64,000 nt of DNA from Neisseria sp. KEM232 (GTDB lineage: Bacteria; Pseudomonadota; Gammaproteobacteria; Burkholderiales; Neisseriaceae): NCBI RefSeq assembly GCF_002237445.1, contig NZ_CP022527.1:1-64000 (forward strand), read 5' to 3'. A program made the position numbers and the translations under genes. Each line of letters opens with the position of its first letter. The first letter of the stretch is position 1. Under the pieces are notes generated by a model. It was not told the origin of the DNA. It did not search any database and was given only the letters and a program-made list of their open reading frames with translations. Below are positions 39,861 through 48,678 of the stretch, in pieces.

Positions 39861-42206
39861 ATGTCCAACCCGCGCGCGCTCGAGATTCTGAACGGTGTGT
39901 TCGGCTATCCGGCCTTTCGCGGCAGCCAGGCCGAAATCGTCGACACGCTCGCGGGCGGGCAGAGCCTGCTGGTGCTGATGCCCACGGGCGGCGGCAAATC
40001 GCTGTGCTACCAGATTCCCGCGCTGATGCGCGAGGGTGTCGCCATTGTTGTGTCGCCGCTGATTGCGCTGATGAACGACCAGGTCGCCAACCTGCGCGCG
40101 GCGGGCGTGCACTGCGCGGCGGTACACAGCGGCACGCCGCCCGACGACGTGCGGCAGATTGCCGAAGACATCGCCCAAGGCCGTCTGAAACTGCTTTATG
40201 TGTCGCCCGAACGCCTTGTTACCGAGCGTTTCCTGCGTTTTCTCGACCACACACCCGTCAGCCTGTTCGCCATCGACGAAGCCCACTGCGTCAGCCAGTG
40301 GGGACACGACTTCCGCCCCGAATACCGCCGCCTCGGCCTTCTGGCCGAACGCTTCCCCAATATTCCCCGTATCGCCCTCACCGCCACCGCCGACGCCGAA
40401 ACCCGCGCCGACATCAAACACTATCTCAAACTCGAAAACGCCCGCGAATTCGTCGCCGGTTTCGACCGCCCGAACATCTACTACCAAGTCGTCGAAAAAA
40501 ACGGCGGCAAAAAACAGCTCCTGCAATTCATCAAACAGCAGCCGCCCGGGCAAAGCGGCATCGTCTACTGCCTGAGCCGCAAAAAAGTCGACGACACCGC
40601 CGCCTTCCTCAACGAAAACGGCATCCCCGCCGCCGCCTACCACGCGGGCATGGGCATGGCGCAGCGCGAAGCCGCCCAACACCGCTTCACCCACGAAGAC
40701 GGCCTCACCATCGTCGCCACCGTCGCCTTCGGCATGGGCATCGACAAACCCGACGTACGCTTCGTCGCCCACCTCGACATGCCGCAGAGCATCGAACACT
40801 TCTATCAGGAAAGCGGCCGCGCCGGACGCGACGGCCTGCCCGCGCAAAGCTGGCTGTGCTATGGCCTCAACGACTACGCCCTGCTGCGCGAGCGCATCCA
40901 AACCGGCACGGGCGACGACTTCCAAAAACAAATCGAGCTGCAAAAACTCGACGCCATGTTTGCCGTGTGCGAAACCGCCGCCTGCCGCCGCGCCGCCCTC
41001 CTGCGCCACTTCGGCGAAACCATTGAACCATGCGGCCACTGCGACAACTGCCTGCACCCGCCCGTGCGCTTCGACGCCACCGAAAACGTGCGCAAACTCC
41101 TCAGCTGCGTCTACCGCGCCGGACAACGCTTCTCCTCCGGCTACATCATCAACATCCTGCGCGGCAAAGCCGACCAATGGATACGCGACAACCGCCACGA
41201 CACCCTCTCCACCTACGGCATCGGCGCCGATTTGTCCGACAAAGAATGGCGCGGCATCATCCGCCAGTGCATCGGCCTGTGCTACCTCGAAACCGACGCG
41301 CAAAACTACCACGCCCTGCGCCTCACCGAAGCCGCCGTGCCCGTGCTCAAAGGCAGCGAAACCGTCATGCTGCGCCCGCTCAAACGCGACAAAGCCGCCA
41401 CCCGCAGCCCGCAGGACACCTGGCTGCGCACCGAGCGCGAAGAACGCCTGTGGCAGGCGCTGCGCCACTGGCGGCTCGAACGCGCCCGCGCCGAAGAAGT
41501 GCCCGCCTACGTCGTCTGCGGCGACAAAACCCTGCGCGATTTGGTGGAAAAACAACCGCAAAGCCGCGCCGCCCTGCACGACATCTACGGCCTGGGCGCG
41601 GCCAAAATCGACAAATACGGCGACGAAATCCTCGCCGTCACCGCCGCCGCGCAGGAGAACGGCAGGCCGTCTGAAACAAACTTTGCCGCCGAGCCGCCCG
41701 CCCTTTCAGACGGCCTTAACGACACAGACGGCAACCCCCGCGCCGCCGAACTGGCCGCCGCCCTGCGCCAATGGCGCCGGCGTCAGGCCGAAAGCGAAAA
41801 CACCGCCCTGCACACCGTCTGCCCCGACGACAGCATAGACGACCTGTCGCGCAACCCGCCCGCCGAAACCATCGACCTCGCCGCCGTTTACGGCCTCGGC
41901 AAAGTGCGCACCGAACGCTACGGCGCCGACATCCTCGCCCTCTGCCGCCCCTTTTCAGACGGCCTCCCGCCCGAGGCCGAACGCCGCCGCAAGCTCGCCC
42001 GCCGCCTGACACAATGGTGCGCCGCCACTGCCGCCGCCGAAGGCGAGGAAGACTTCCGCATCCTCAGCAAAATCGCCCTGCGCGCCATCGCCGCCAAACA
42101 GCCGCAAACCCTAGACGACCTGGCCGCCATCCACGGCATGGGCGCAGAAAAAACCGCCCGCTACGGCAGCGAAATCCTGCAAATCTGCCGCGAAGAGGCC
42201 GTCTGA
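39861..42206 (+). CDS. recQ: ATP-dependent DNA helicase RecQ with three HRDC domains
   Basis: 781 residues. Helicase core with Walker A MPTGGGKSLCYQIPA (about residue 42), DEAHCVSQWGHDFRPEY, and QESGRAGRDG motif VI. The zinc-binding RQC part has C...C of CETAACRRAALL and CGHCDNC. Three HRDC domains follow at about residues 525-600, 630-705 and 710-781, the arrangement known for gonococcal RecQ, which acts in recombination repair and pilin antigenic variation. Linkers between HRDC domains (NGRPSETN, ALSDGLND, FSDGLPPE) are coded by uptake sequences, and the last codons EEAV-TGA also come from one. Confidence 0.95.
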   Translation: MSNPRALEILNGVFGYPAFRGSQAEIVDTLAGGQSLLVLMPTGGGKSLCYQIPALMREGVAIVVSPLIALMNDQVANLRAAGVHCAAVHSGTPPDDVRQIAEDIAQGRLKLLYVSPERLVTERFLRFLDHTPVSLFAIDEAHCVSQWGHDFRPEYRRLGLLAERFPNIPRIALTATADAETRADIKHYLKLENAREFVAGFDRPNIYYQVVEKNGGKKQLLQFIKQQPPGQSGIVYCLSRKKVDDTAAFLNENGIPAAAYHAGMGMAQREAAQHRFTHEDGLTIVATVAFGMGIDKPDVRFVAHLDMPQSIEHFYQESGRAGRDGLPAQSWLCYGLNDYALLRERIQTGTGDDFQKQIELQKLDAMFAVCETAACRRAALLRHFGETIEPCGHCDNCLHPPVRFDATENVRKLLSCVYRAGQRFSSGYIINILRGKADQWIRDNRHDTLSTYGIGADLSDKEWRGIIRQCIGLCYLETDAQNYHALRLTEAAVPVLKGSETVMLRPLKRDKAATRSPQDTWLRTEREERLWQALRHWRLERARAEEVPAYVVCGDKTLRDLVEKQPQSRAALHDIYGLGAAKIDKYGDEILAVTAAAQENGRPSETNFAAEPPALSDGLNDTDGNPRAAELAAALRQWRRRQAESENTALHTVCPDDSIDDLSRNPPAETIDLAAVYGLGKVRTERYGADILALCRPFSDGLPPEAERRRKLARRLTQWCAATAAAEGEEDFRILSKIALRAIAAKQPQTLDDLAAIHGMGAEKTARYGSEILQICREEAV

Positions 42207-42266
42207 AACCCTTGTTTGAGGCCGTCTGAAACCGTTTCAGACGGCCTCCCGCCCGAAAGGACACCC

Positions 42267-42755
42267 ATGACCGTTTTTCTGATTATCCTCGGCATCGCCG
42301 CCCTGATTGCCGGCCTGTTCGGCACGGTTTATCCCGCGCTGCCCGGCCTGATACTGATGTTTGCGGGCGCGTGGCTGCTCGGTTATGCCGACGGCTACCA
42401 AACGATAGGCGGCGGCACGATTACCGCCGTCGGCATCCTCGCCGCCATCGGCACGGCCACCGACTACGTCGCGGGCGTGCTCGGCGCCAAATTCACCGGC
42501 GCGAGCCGCGAAGCGCTGTGGGGCTCGTTTTTCGGCGGTATCGCCGGAGCTTTCTTCGGCATCCCCGGCCTGCTGCTCGGCCCGCTGCTCGGCGCGGCCG
42601 CAGGCGAATTCGCCGCCCGCCGCGAAGCTTTGCGCGCGGGAAAAGTCGGCCTCGGCGCCTTCGTCGGCTTTATTGTCGGCACGGCCGCCAAAATCGGCTG
42701 CGCCGCCGCCATCGTGCTGACACTGCTGGGCGTGTGGCTCTACGGCCTGTTTTGA
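42267..42755 (+). CDS. DUF456 family membrane protein
   Basis: 162 residues, start MTVFLIILGIAALIAG after CGAAAGGACACCC; the upstream frame is uptake-sequence DNA. Four or five glycine-rich hydrophobic segments (VYPALPGLILMFAGAW, GSFFGGIAGAFFGIPGLLLGPLLGAAAGE) match DUF456. Function unknown. Confidence 0.82.
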   Translation: MTVFLIILGIAALIAGLFGTVYPALPGLILMFAGAWLLGYADGYQTIGGGTITAVGILAAIGTATDYVAGVLGAKFTGASREALWGSFFGGIAGAFFGIPGLLLGPLLGAAAGEFAARREALRAGKVGLGAFVGFIVGTAAKIGCAAAIVLTLLGVWLYGLF

Positions 42756-42843
42756 GAACCTGTTTTATAGGCCGTTTGAAAAGACAAGAGGCCGTCTGAA
42801 TCCCCGTTTTCAGACGGCCTTTCGGCTTTTCAGGATGATTTTG

Positions 42844-43078
42844 AGGCCGTTCCCGCTTGAGCAGGAATGACGTTTCTGAAATCTGTCGGGACAACAGCAT
42901 TCCCTCCACTGCGCCCGCGCGGGGAAGGGCTAGGGTGGGGGCTTGCGCCGCTGCGGCAACTTTTGCGGGTAGCGGCGGAAAATGCAGTTCTACGAATCGC
43001 CACCTCTCCCCAACCCTCCCCCGCGCGGGCGCAGGGGAGGGAGCTTGGTGTGCTGCGGGATTTTTGGTTTCAGACGGC
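42844..43078 (+). repeat. composite GC-rich intergenic repeat, copy 2 (uninterrupted)
   Basis: Same block order as 30190-30590 without the MITE: dRS3-like palindrome with GACGTTTCTGAAA, ATTCCC, GGGGAAGGGCTAGGGTGGGG, CTTGCGCCGCTGCGGCAACT, AATGCAGTTCT, CCCTCCCCCGCGCGGGCGCA, then an uptake sequence. Confidence 0.75.
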
Positions 43079-43120
43079 CTCCCGTTTGTCCCGTTCCGCC
43101 AATCTTCCGTGCCGCAACGG

Positions 43121-43155
43121 CAAAAGGCCGTCTGAATCTTTCAGACGGCCTTTTG
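43121..43155 (-). terminator. nnrS terminator
   Basis: CAAAAGGCCGTCTGAA / TTCAGACGGCCTTTTG with a five-base loop, 18 bases past the nnrS stop. Confidence 0.82.
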
Positions 43156-43173
43156 TTTCGGCAGTGCGGCGGG

Positions 43174-44334
43174 TCAGCCGGGTTTGCCGTCGAGGCGGGG
43201 GCGCAGCAGCCAGGGGGTGTAGCGCCAGGCGTAGATGAGCAGGGATGCGGCAAAGAGGACGGCGGAGAGGCGCAGGCTGTGTTGGTAGCCGGTTTGGTTG
43301 ACGTAGAGCATGACGGCGGCGAGGACGCGGACAAGCAGGGCGGCGAGCATCAGCAAGAAGGCCGTGGGCATGGGTTTGGGCGCGGGGTAGAGGTTGCGGC
43401 CGGTGTGGCCGAGGGCGGTGCGGGTCATCATGCTGACGGTGAGCATGCCGATGCCGCCGACGGCAACGAAGTGCACGCCCGCGCTCATCAGCTGCGGCTG
43501 CCATTGGCCGATGCCCATCACAATCAGTCCGAGGGCGGTGGCGGCGTAGCCTGCGTGCAGCGTCCACAACAGGGGCTCTTTGGCCGTGCCTTTCGCCCAC
43601 CAGCGCACGGTCTGCACGAGGCCGAGGATGCCGCAGGCGATGCCGCAGAGGGCGGCGACGGGCAGGGCGGCGCGGGCGGTCATCAGTGCGGCCATCAGCA
43701 TGGGCAGGGCGAGGGGGGCGACCAGTGCCCATTGCGGCGAGGCGGGCTGCGGGGTGTTGAGGCGGCGCGAGGTGAAGAAGGCGATGATGCGCGAGCCGAT
43801 CAGGCCGATAAAGCCGGCGACCATGACGAGTCCGGCAAACAGGTTTTGCTGCAGGTTGGCACTGTTGCCCATGTATAGGGCGGTGTGGAAGGCGGCGACG
43901 GTGATGCCCATCAGAACGAGGGCGGCAACGGCGATGTAGTTGCGGCTGCTTTTGGCCGCGAAGACGGATTGTCCCATGTAGTAGGCGGCGAGCCAGTAGA
44001 AGGCGGTGCCGCAGAGGCCGGAGAGGAGGGCGGTTTGCGGGATGAAGGAGAAGAGGCGTGCCAGCAGCCAGCAGGAGACAAGCAGAATCAGCCTGCCGCC
44101 GCCGACGGGCGGCTGTTTTGTCCAGGTGGCGACGGCGGTGAGCAGGAATGCGACGACCACGCCGCCGGCGTAGCCCCAAATCATTTCGTGGGCGTGCCAG
44201 AAGAAGCCGGGCAGGGCGGAAGTGCCTTGGTAGCCGAAGCCCCAGAGGAGGACGGAGATGGCGCCGTAGATGGCGGTGAGGGAGTAGAGCGGGCGGAAGG
44301 CCATCGCCCAGACGGGGTGTTTGGAGAAGGTCAT
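43174..44334 (-). CDS. nnrS: NnrS family nitric-oxide-response membrane protein
   Basis: 386 residues from MTFSKHPVWAMAFRPLYSL; the frame adds 20 residues upstream without signal. About 12 hydrophobic segments. NnrS marks: FRPLYSLTAIYGAISVLLWG, FFWHAHEMIWGYAGGVVVAFLLTA with the conserved WHAHEM histidines, and HFVAVGGIGMLTVSMMTRTALGHTGRNL near residue 295. NnrS is a haem- and copper-containing protein that relieves nitrosative stress in other bacteria. Located with a hemerythrin gene and nsrR. Confidence 0.92.
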   Translation of the reverse strand: MTFSKHPVWAMAFRPLYSLTAIYGAISVLLWGFGYQGTSALPGFFWHAHEMIWGYAGGVVVAFLLTAVATWTKQPPVGGGRLILLVSCWLLARLFSFIPQTALLSGLCGTAFYWLAAYYMGQSVFAAKSSRNYIAVAALVLMGITVAAFHTALYMGNSANLQQNLFAGLVMVAGFIGLIGSRIIAFFTSRRLNTPQPASPQWALVAPLALPMLMAALMTARAALPVAALCGIACGILGLVQTVRWWAKGTAKEPLLWTLHAGYAATALGLIVMGIGQWQPQLMSAGVHFVAVGGIGMLTVSMMTRTALGHTGRNLYPAPKPMPTAFLLMLAALLVRVLAAVMLYVNQTGYQHSLRLSAVLFAASLLIYAWRYTPWLLRPRLDGKPG

Positions 44335-44371
44335 GGCGGTGTGTTTTCTTGTGGTTTGGTTTTTCGTGTTT

Positions 44372-44417
44372 GAGGCCGCCTGAAACGGGTTCAAACCGTT
44401 TTTTCAGACGGCCTTTT
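44372..44417 (-). terminator. hairpin between hemerythrin gene and nnrS
   Basis: GAGGCCGCCTGAAACGG / TTTTCAGACGGCC with one mismatched base in the left uptake sequence and an inner AACGGGTTCAAACCGTT stem. Confidence 0.65.
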
Positions 44418-44419
44418 TG

Positions 44420-44788
44420 TCATTCTGCGGGCGGCAGCAGGGTTTCGACGGCGGGGAAGAGTTCGCGCTCTTCAAAACGGGCATGATCGCGCAGCAGGGT
44501 GGCGAATTTTACGTTCCAGGCGGGGTTGGTGTAGTCGGGGGAAACGTGCATTTCGCGCAATTCGGCGTGTTCGGCTTCGAAGCGGCCGCGCAGGTCGTCG
44601 CGGCCGAGTTTGTCCCACAGCGGGGCGAACATGGTTTCTTCGTGGACGAAGTGTTTTTCCAAGTCGATGTAGTGTTCGTTGATGTCGGCGGAATGGTCGG
44701 TTTCGGGATGGCGCAGGATGCGCGTGCACAGGGCGAGTGTGTGGTGGTGCTCGTGCGACAGGGGGATGAGGGCAGGGTGGCGTTTCAT
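44420..44788 (-). CDS. hemerythrin-domain protein
   Basis: 122 residues from MKRHPALIPLSHEHHHTLAL; the frame adds 15 residues over the promoter region. Iron-ligand pattern of hemerythrin: LSHEHHH (first His), HYIDLEKHFVHEETMFAPL (H...E), FEAEHAELREMH, and LRDHARFEERELFP (H...E). Such di-iron proteins bind O2 or NO or help to repair iron centres. Divergent from nsrR, so probably NsrR-controlled. Confidence 0.88.
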   Translation of the reverse strand: MKRHPALIPLSHEHHHTLALCTRILRHPETDHSADINEHYIDLEKHFVHEETMFAPLWDKLGRDDLRGRFEAEHAELREMHVSPDYTNPAWNVKFATLLRDHARFEERELFPAVETLLPPAE

Positions 44789-44824
44789 TGTTTTTGTCCT
44801 ACGGCTGCGGGCGGTTTGTGTATA

Positions 44825-44835
44825 ATGTTGCACAT
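44825..44835. promoter_or_regulatory. candidate NsrR operator between nsrR and hemerythrin gene
   Basis: ATGT-TGC-ACAT palindrome inside a wider imperfect palindrome (TATAATGTTGCACATATTATG, 44821-44841). It overlaps a TATAAT (44821-44826) facing nsrR and a minus-strand ATAAT facing the hemerythrin gene. Compatible with the TGCA-containing NsrR sites known in other proteobacteria; not a full match. Confidence 0.4.
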
Positions 44836-44865
44836 ATTATGAAACTTTAACATTGCGCTGGCAAC

Positions 44866-45315
44866 ATGTACCTGACCCAACAAACCGACTACGCGCTGCG
44901 CGTTTTGGCCTACGCTGCAGTGAACAACGAAGACCTGGTCAACATCTCCTCCATCGCCGAAGTCTACGGCATCTCCAAAAGCCATCTGATGAAAGTCGTT
45001 ACCGCCCTCGTAAAAGGCGGTTTTCTTGAAAGCGTGCGCGGCAAAGGCGGCGGCCTGCGGTTGCGGCGGCGCTCCGAGCTCATCCGCATCGGCGACGTTG
45101 TCCGCCATATGGAGCCGATGAAGCTGGTCGAATGCATGGGTGCGGGCAACCAGTGCCTGCTCACCTCCTGCTGCCTGCTCACCGCCGTGCTCAACGACGC
45201 GGGCAAAGCCTTTCTCGATCATCTCGACAAATTCACCCTCTCCGACCTCATCAACAAGCCCACCTTCGACATGCTCTACACGCCCAAAATCACCCTCGCC
45301 GCCGCAAGCGCCTGA
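44866..45315 (+). CDS. nsrR: nitric-oxide-sensing Rrf2-family repressor NsrR
   Basis: 149 residues. Winged helix at the start (MYLTQQTDYALRVLAYAAV, ISKSHLMKVVTALVKGGFLESVRGKGGGLRL) and three cluster cysteines in VECMGAGNQCLLTSCC (Cys90, Cys97, Cys102 or 103) as expected for the iron-sulfur NO sensor. In Neisseria NsrR represses aniA, norB and others until NO destroys its cluster. It faces away from the hemerythrin/nnrS genes. Ribosome site is weak. Confidence 0.93.
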   Translation: MYLTQQTDYALRVLAYAAVNNEDLVNISSIAEVYGISKSHLMKVVTALVKGGFLESVRGKGGGLRLRRRSELIRIGDVVRHMEPMKLVECMGAGNQCLLTSCCLLTAVLNDAGKAFLDHLDKFTLSDLINKPTFDMLYTPKITLAAASA

Positions 45316-45332
45316 GCACAGCGCCGCCGCCC

Positions 45333-45377
45333 CAAGGCCGTCTGAAAACGCCCCGCCGCTTTTTTTCAGACGGCCTG
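45333..45377 (+). terminator. nsrR terminator
   Basis: CAAGGCCGTCTGAAAA / TTTTTTCAGACGGCCTG with loop CGCCCCGCCGC. Confidence 0.7.
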
Positions 45378-45420
45378 ATTCTGTTAAACTGCGCCGCATT
45401 TCCCACAGCAAGGACAACCC

Positions 45421-46371
45421 GTGAACGCACCCGCAAAACTCGTTATCGCCAGCCGCGAAAGCGCCCTCGCCATGTGGCAGGCCGAACACATCAAAGGCCG
45501 TCTGAAAGCCCTCTATCCCGCCTGCGACATCACCATCCTCGGCATGACCACGCGCGGCGACCAAATCCTCGACCGCACCCTGTCCAAAGTCGGCGGCAAA
45601 GGGCTTTTCGTCAAAGAACTCGAACAAGCCCTGGCCGACGGCCGCGCCGACTTGGCCGTCCACTCGGTAAAAGACGTGCCCATGGAGCTGCCCGACGGCT
45701 TCGCGCTCGCCGCCATCGGCGAGCGCGCCAGCCCTTTCGACGCCCTCGTCTCCAACCGTTACAACAGCCTCGCCGAGCTGCCCGAAGGCGCCGTTGTCGG
45801 CACATCCAGCCTGCGCCGCGAAGCCCAGCTGCGTGCCAAATACCCCAAGCTACTTATCAAACCCCTGCGCGGCAACGTGCAGACCCGCCTCGCCAAACTC
45901 GACAACGGCGACTACGACGCCATCATCCTCGCCGCCGCCGGACTGCAACGTCTCGGCCTCGACGGCCGCATCCGCGAAATCCTCAGCCCCGCCGACAGCC
46001 TGCCCGCCGCAGGACAAGGCGCGCTCGGCATCGAAACCGCCGCGCACCGCACCGACCTTATCTCCGTCCTCGCCCCCCTTAACCATCCCGCCACCGCCGC
46101 CTGCGTTACCGCCGAACGCGCCCTGGCACGCGCCCTCGGCGGCAGCTGCCAAATCCCGCTGGCCGCCTACTGCACCGAAGACGACGGCACGCTCACCCTG
46201 CGCGGCCTTGTCGGCCACCCCGACGGCTCGGTTATCATCCGAGCTGCCGCCCAAGCCCCCGCCGCTTACGCCGACGCCCTCGGCCGCGCCGTCGCCAAAC
46301 GCCTGGCCGAACAGGACGCCGAAGCCCTGATCGACGCCGTGCTGGCCGAACAGGCGCAAAAACAGGATTAA
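45421..46371 (+). CDS. hemC: porphobilinogen deaminase (hydroxymethylbilane synthase)
   Basis: Joins four porphobilinogens into hydroxymethylbilane in haem synthesis. 316 residues, GTG start at 45421 after AAGGACAACCC. Landmarks: IASRESALAMWQAEHI, GMTTRGDQILDRTLSKVGGKGLFVKELE, AVHSVKDVPMELPDGF, GTSSLRREAQLRAKYP, LRGNVQTRLAKLD and the dipyrromethane-cofactor cysteine in ALGGSCQIPLAAY (about residue 242). First gene of hemCDXY. KGRLKAL near residue 23 is coded by an uptake sequence. Confidence 0.96.
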   Translation: MNAPAKLVIASRESALAMWQAEHIKGRLKALYPACDITILGMTTRGDQILDRTLSKVGGKGLFVKELEQALADGRADLAVHSVKDVPMELPDGFALAAIGERASPFDALVSNRYNSLAELPEGAVVGTSSLRREAQLRAKYPKLLIKPLRGNVQTRLAKLDNGDYDAIILAAAGLQRLGLDGRIREILSPADSLPAAGQGALGIETAAHRTDLISVLAPLNHPATAACVTAERALARALGGSCQIPLAAYCTEDDGTLTLRGLVGHPDGSVIIRAAAQAPAAYADALGRAVAKRLAEQDAEALIDAVLAEQAQKQD

Positions 46372-46490
46372 ACGCCCGCCGAACCCAGCGCCGTCGCCCC
46401 GCAGAAACAGGTTTCAGAAACAGGTTCCCGTGTTTCAGACGGCCTCTTTCAGACGGCCTGATGCCCTCTCCCATCCAACCTCCATCCGCC

Positions 46491-47231
46491 ATGAAAACCC
46501 TTCTGATCGTCCGCCCGCCCGAACAGGCCGCCGCCGACCTGCAAACCTGCGCCGCCGTGGGCTGGCGCGGCATCGTTGCCGCCCCCTTCCTGATCGAACC
46601 CGATGCCGCCGCCCTGCGTGCGCTGCCCGCGCGTTTTCAGACGGCCGCCGCCGTGTTCTGGGTCAGCCCCTCCGCCGTGGCCGCCGCCGCGCCGCATGTG
46701 GATTTTTCAGACGGCCGCATCGTGCAGATTGCCGTCGGCGAGGCCAGCCGCAAAGCCCTGCAAACTTATTGCCCGCACCCCGTGCTCGCCCCCGCCGACG
46801 GCAGAGACAGCGAAGCCGTGCTGCGGATGGGCGTGTGGGACACCCTGCCGCGCGGCGCAGAAATCCTGATTGTGCGCGGAAATGGCGGGCGCGAATGGCT
46901 CGCCGACGGGCTGCGGCGGCGCGGGTTTTCCGTGAGCGCCGCCGAAGTGTATTTCAGACGGCCTGCCGCGATAGATTGGCCTGCCGTGGCCGCCGCCCGG
47001 CCCGACGCGGCATGGGTTGCCTCGGGTGAAGCGGTGCGCGGCCTCTTCGCAGGCGTGCCGCCGCCGTTTAGGCAAATGCTGCAATCCTTGCTATACTTCA
47101 CCCACCACAAACGCGTCGCCGAAGCCCTTTACGCGGCGGGCGCACAGCACATCGCAGTGATCGAATCGCTCGATGCCGACACCTTAAACCGATACACGGA
47201 GCAAACCGATGAGCGGACAAGAAACCGATAA
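46491..47231 (+). CDS. hemD: uroporphyrinogen-III synthase
   Basis: 246 residues from MKTLLIVRPPEQAAADLQTC. HemD is poorly conserved, but the family pattern is seen: AVFWVSPSAVAAAAPHVD, VGEASRKALQ, EILIVRGNGGREWLADGLRRRGFSVSAAEVYFR, AAWVASGEAVRGLFAG. Cyclises hydroxymethylbilane. Ends overlapping hemX by 23 bases. Parts of the protein (FQTAAAV, FSDGRIV, FRRPAAI) are coded by uptake sequences. Confidence 0.85.
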   Translation: MKTLLIVRPPEQAAADLQTCAAVGWRGIVAAPFLIEPDAAALRALPARFQTAAAVFWVSPSAVAAAAPHVDFSDGRIVQIAVGEASRKALQTYCPHPVLAPADGRDSEAVLRMGVWDTLPRGAEILIVRGNGGREWLADGLRRRGFSVSAAEVYFRRPAAIDWPAVAAARPDAAWVASGEAVRGLFAGVPPPFRQMLQSLLYFTHHKRVAEALYAAGAQHIAVIESLDADTLNRYTEQTDERTRNR

Positions 47232-48678
47232 AACCCCCGCCGGCAACGGCGCTCAGCCCGAAACCCCGAACACAGCGCTTTTAGACGGCCTAAACGAAAA
47301 CAGGCCGTCTGAAAGCGCTTCTGCCGCTGCGGGTGCGCAAAACGCCCCTGCCCCCGTCGTTATCCGCCAAAGCGGCGGCCGCGGCCTGGCCGCAGGCGCG
47401 CTGGTGCTGGCGCTGCTGGCCGTCGGCGCCAGCGGCTTTTTGTTCGTGCAGGGACAAAACGTGCTGAAAATGCAGGAAATGGCCTTCGCGCAGAAAATCG
47501 ACCAGGCCGCCGTCGGCGAGAGCGAAAACGCCAAAATCTTGCAGGAAAACAACCGCCGCCAGGCCGAGCTGGCCGCTGCGCTGATGCAGCTTTCAGACGG
47601 CCAGAGAGCCGACCGCGAGCGCATCGACAACACCTCCCGCGCCTATCAGGAGCTGCTGCGCAGCCGCGCCGACTGGCTGGTGGACGAAACCGAAGCCACG
47701 CTGAACATGGCTTCGCAGCAGCTTCTGCTCTCGGGCAACGTGCCGGTGGCGGTGGCCGTGTTGGAAAACATCGAAAGCCGCCTGAGCCGCTTCGACCAGG
47801 CCGACCTGCTGCCGATCAAACAGGCCGTCAGCAGCGATTTGGCGGCGCTGAAAAACCGCCCGTACCTCGACGTTTCGGGCACCGCGCTGCGCCTCGACCG
47901 CCTCGAAGCCGCCGTGTCGGGCATGCCGCTGGTGTTGGAAAGCACCTTGCAGCCGGGACGCGCCGAACCCGAACCGCAGGACGACCCGAACGCTTCATGG
48001 TGGCGGCGCACATGGGGCAAAACCCTGACCGAGCTGGGCAGGCTGGTGGAAGTGCGCAGGCTCGACAGCAGCGACGCCATGCTGCTCGCGCCCGACCAGG
48101 CCTATTTCGTGCGCGAAAACCTGCGCCTGCGCCTACTCGATGCCCGCATCGCCCTGATGCAGCACAACGGCGAAGTGTTCCTGAGCGATTTGAACGCGGC
48201 CGAAGCGGCGGTGAAGCAGTATTTCGACAGCCGCTCGCCCGCCACGCAGGCCTGGCTGAAAGAATTGTCCGACCTCAAATCGCTCGATATGCGCCAAGTG
48301 TCGAACGAGTCGCTCAAAGCCAGCTTGGCCGCCGTGCGTACCTATCAGGACACCGTGCGCGGCACGGTTGCCGTGCGCTTGGACGATGTCAAAACCGCGC
48401 CGCAGGAAGCACCCGCCTCCGCCGTAACGCCGTCTGAAAAAGCCGAAACCGCCGCTTCCGAAGCAGCCGCGCAGCCCGCCTCCGCTCCTGCCGCGCCGTC
48501 TGAAAAAGCGCAGGAAGCCAAAACGCAGGAAGCGCCGAAAGCCGACAAGGCGGGAGACAAAGCGGCCGAGAAGTCGTCTGAAAAAACCGCCAAACCGGCC
48601 GAGGGCGGCAATAAAGACGCCAAGCCCGCCGCGCCCAAAGCTGCCGAGCCGGCCAAAGCGAAAGGCGGTGCGGCATGA
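47209..48678 (+). CDS. hemX: HemX family membrane protein
   Basis: 489 residues. Disordered start containing an uptake-sequence-coded NRPSESASA, one membrane span (GLAAGALVLALLAVGASGFLFV, about residues 62-83), a periplasmic coiled coil and the HemX core (TEATLNMASQQLLLSGNVPVAVAVLENIESRLSRFDQADL, FVRENLRLRLLDARIALMQH). The tail is a low-complexity Ala/Lys/Glu/Pro run with further uptake-sequence coding (TPSEKAE, APSEKAQ). Often annotated as uroporphyrinogen-III methyltransferase, but it has no such catalytic domain; role in haem synthesis is unclear. Confidence 0.88.
   Translation: MSGQETDKTPAGNGAQPETPNTALLDGLNENRPSESASAAAGAQNAPAPVVIRQSGGRGLAAGALVLALLAVGASGFLFVQGQNVLKMQEMAFAQKIDQAAVGESENAKILQENNRRQAELAAALMQLSDGQRADRERIDNTSRAYQELLRSRADWLVDETEATLNMASQQLLLSGNVPVAVAVLENIESRLSRFDQADLLPIKQAVSSDLAALKNRPYLDVSGTALRLDRLEAAVSGMPLVLESTLQPGRAEPEPQDDPNASWWRRTWGKTLTELGRLVEVRRLDSSDAMLLAPDQAYFVRENLRLRLLDARIALMQHNGEVFLSDLNAAEAAVKQYFDSRSPATQAWLKELSDLKSLDMRQVSNESLKASLAAVRTYQDTVRGTVAVRLDDVKTAPQEAPASAVTPSEKAETAASEAAAQPASAPAAPSEKAQEAKTQEAPKADKAGDKAAEKSSEKTAKPAEGGNKDAKPAAPKAAEPAKAKGGAA

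Larger units (their letters stand above)
42756..43173. other. gene-free stretch with composite repeat copy 2
   Basis: Holds a terminator hairpin after the DUF456 gene (42787-42823), a dRS3-like palindrome (42849-42868), the uninterrupted composite repeat (42844-43078) and the nnrS terminator (43121-43155). No supported reading frame. Confidence 0.75.

Noticed and set aside
39825..41579. 584-residue minus-strand frame opposite recQ
   Set aside because: Shadow of recQ; the plus strand has full helicase motifs.
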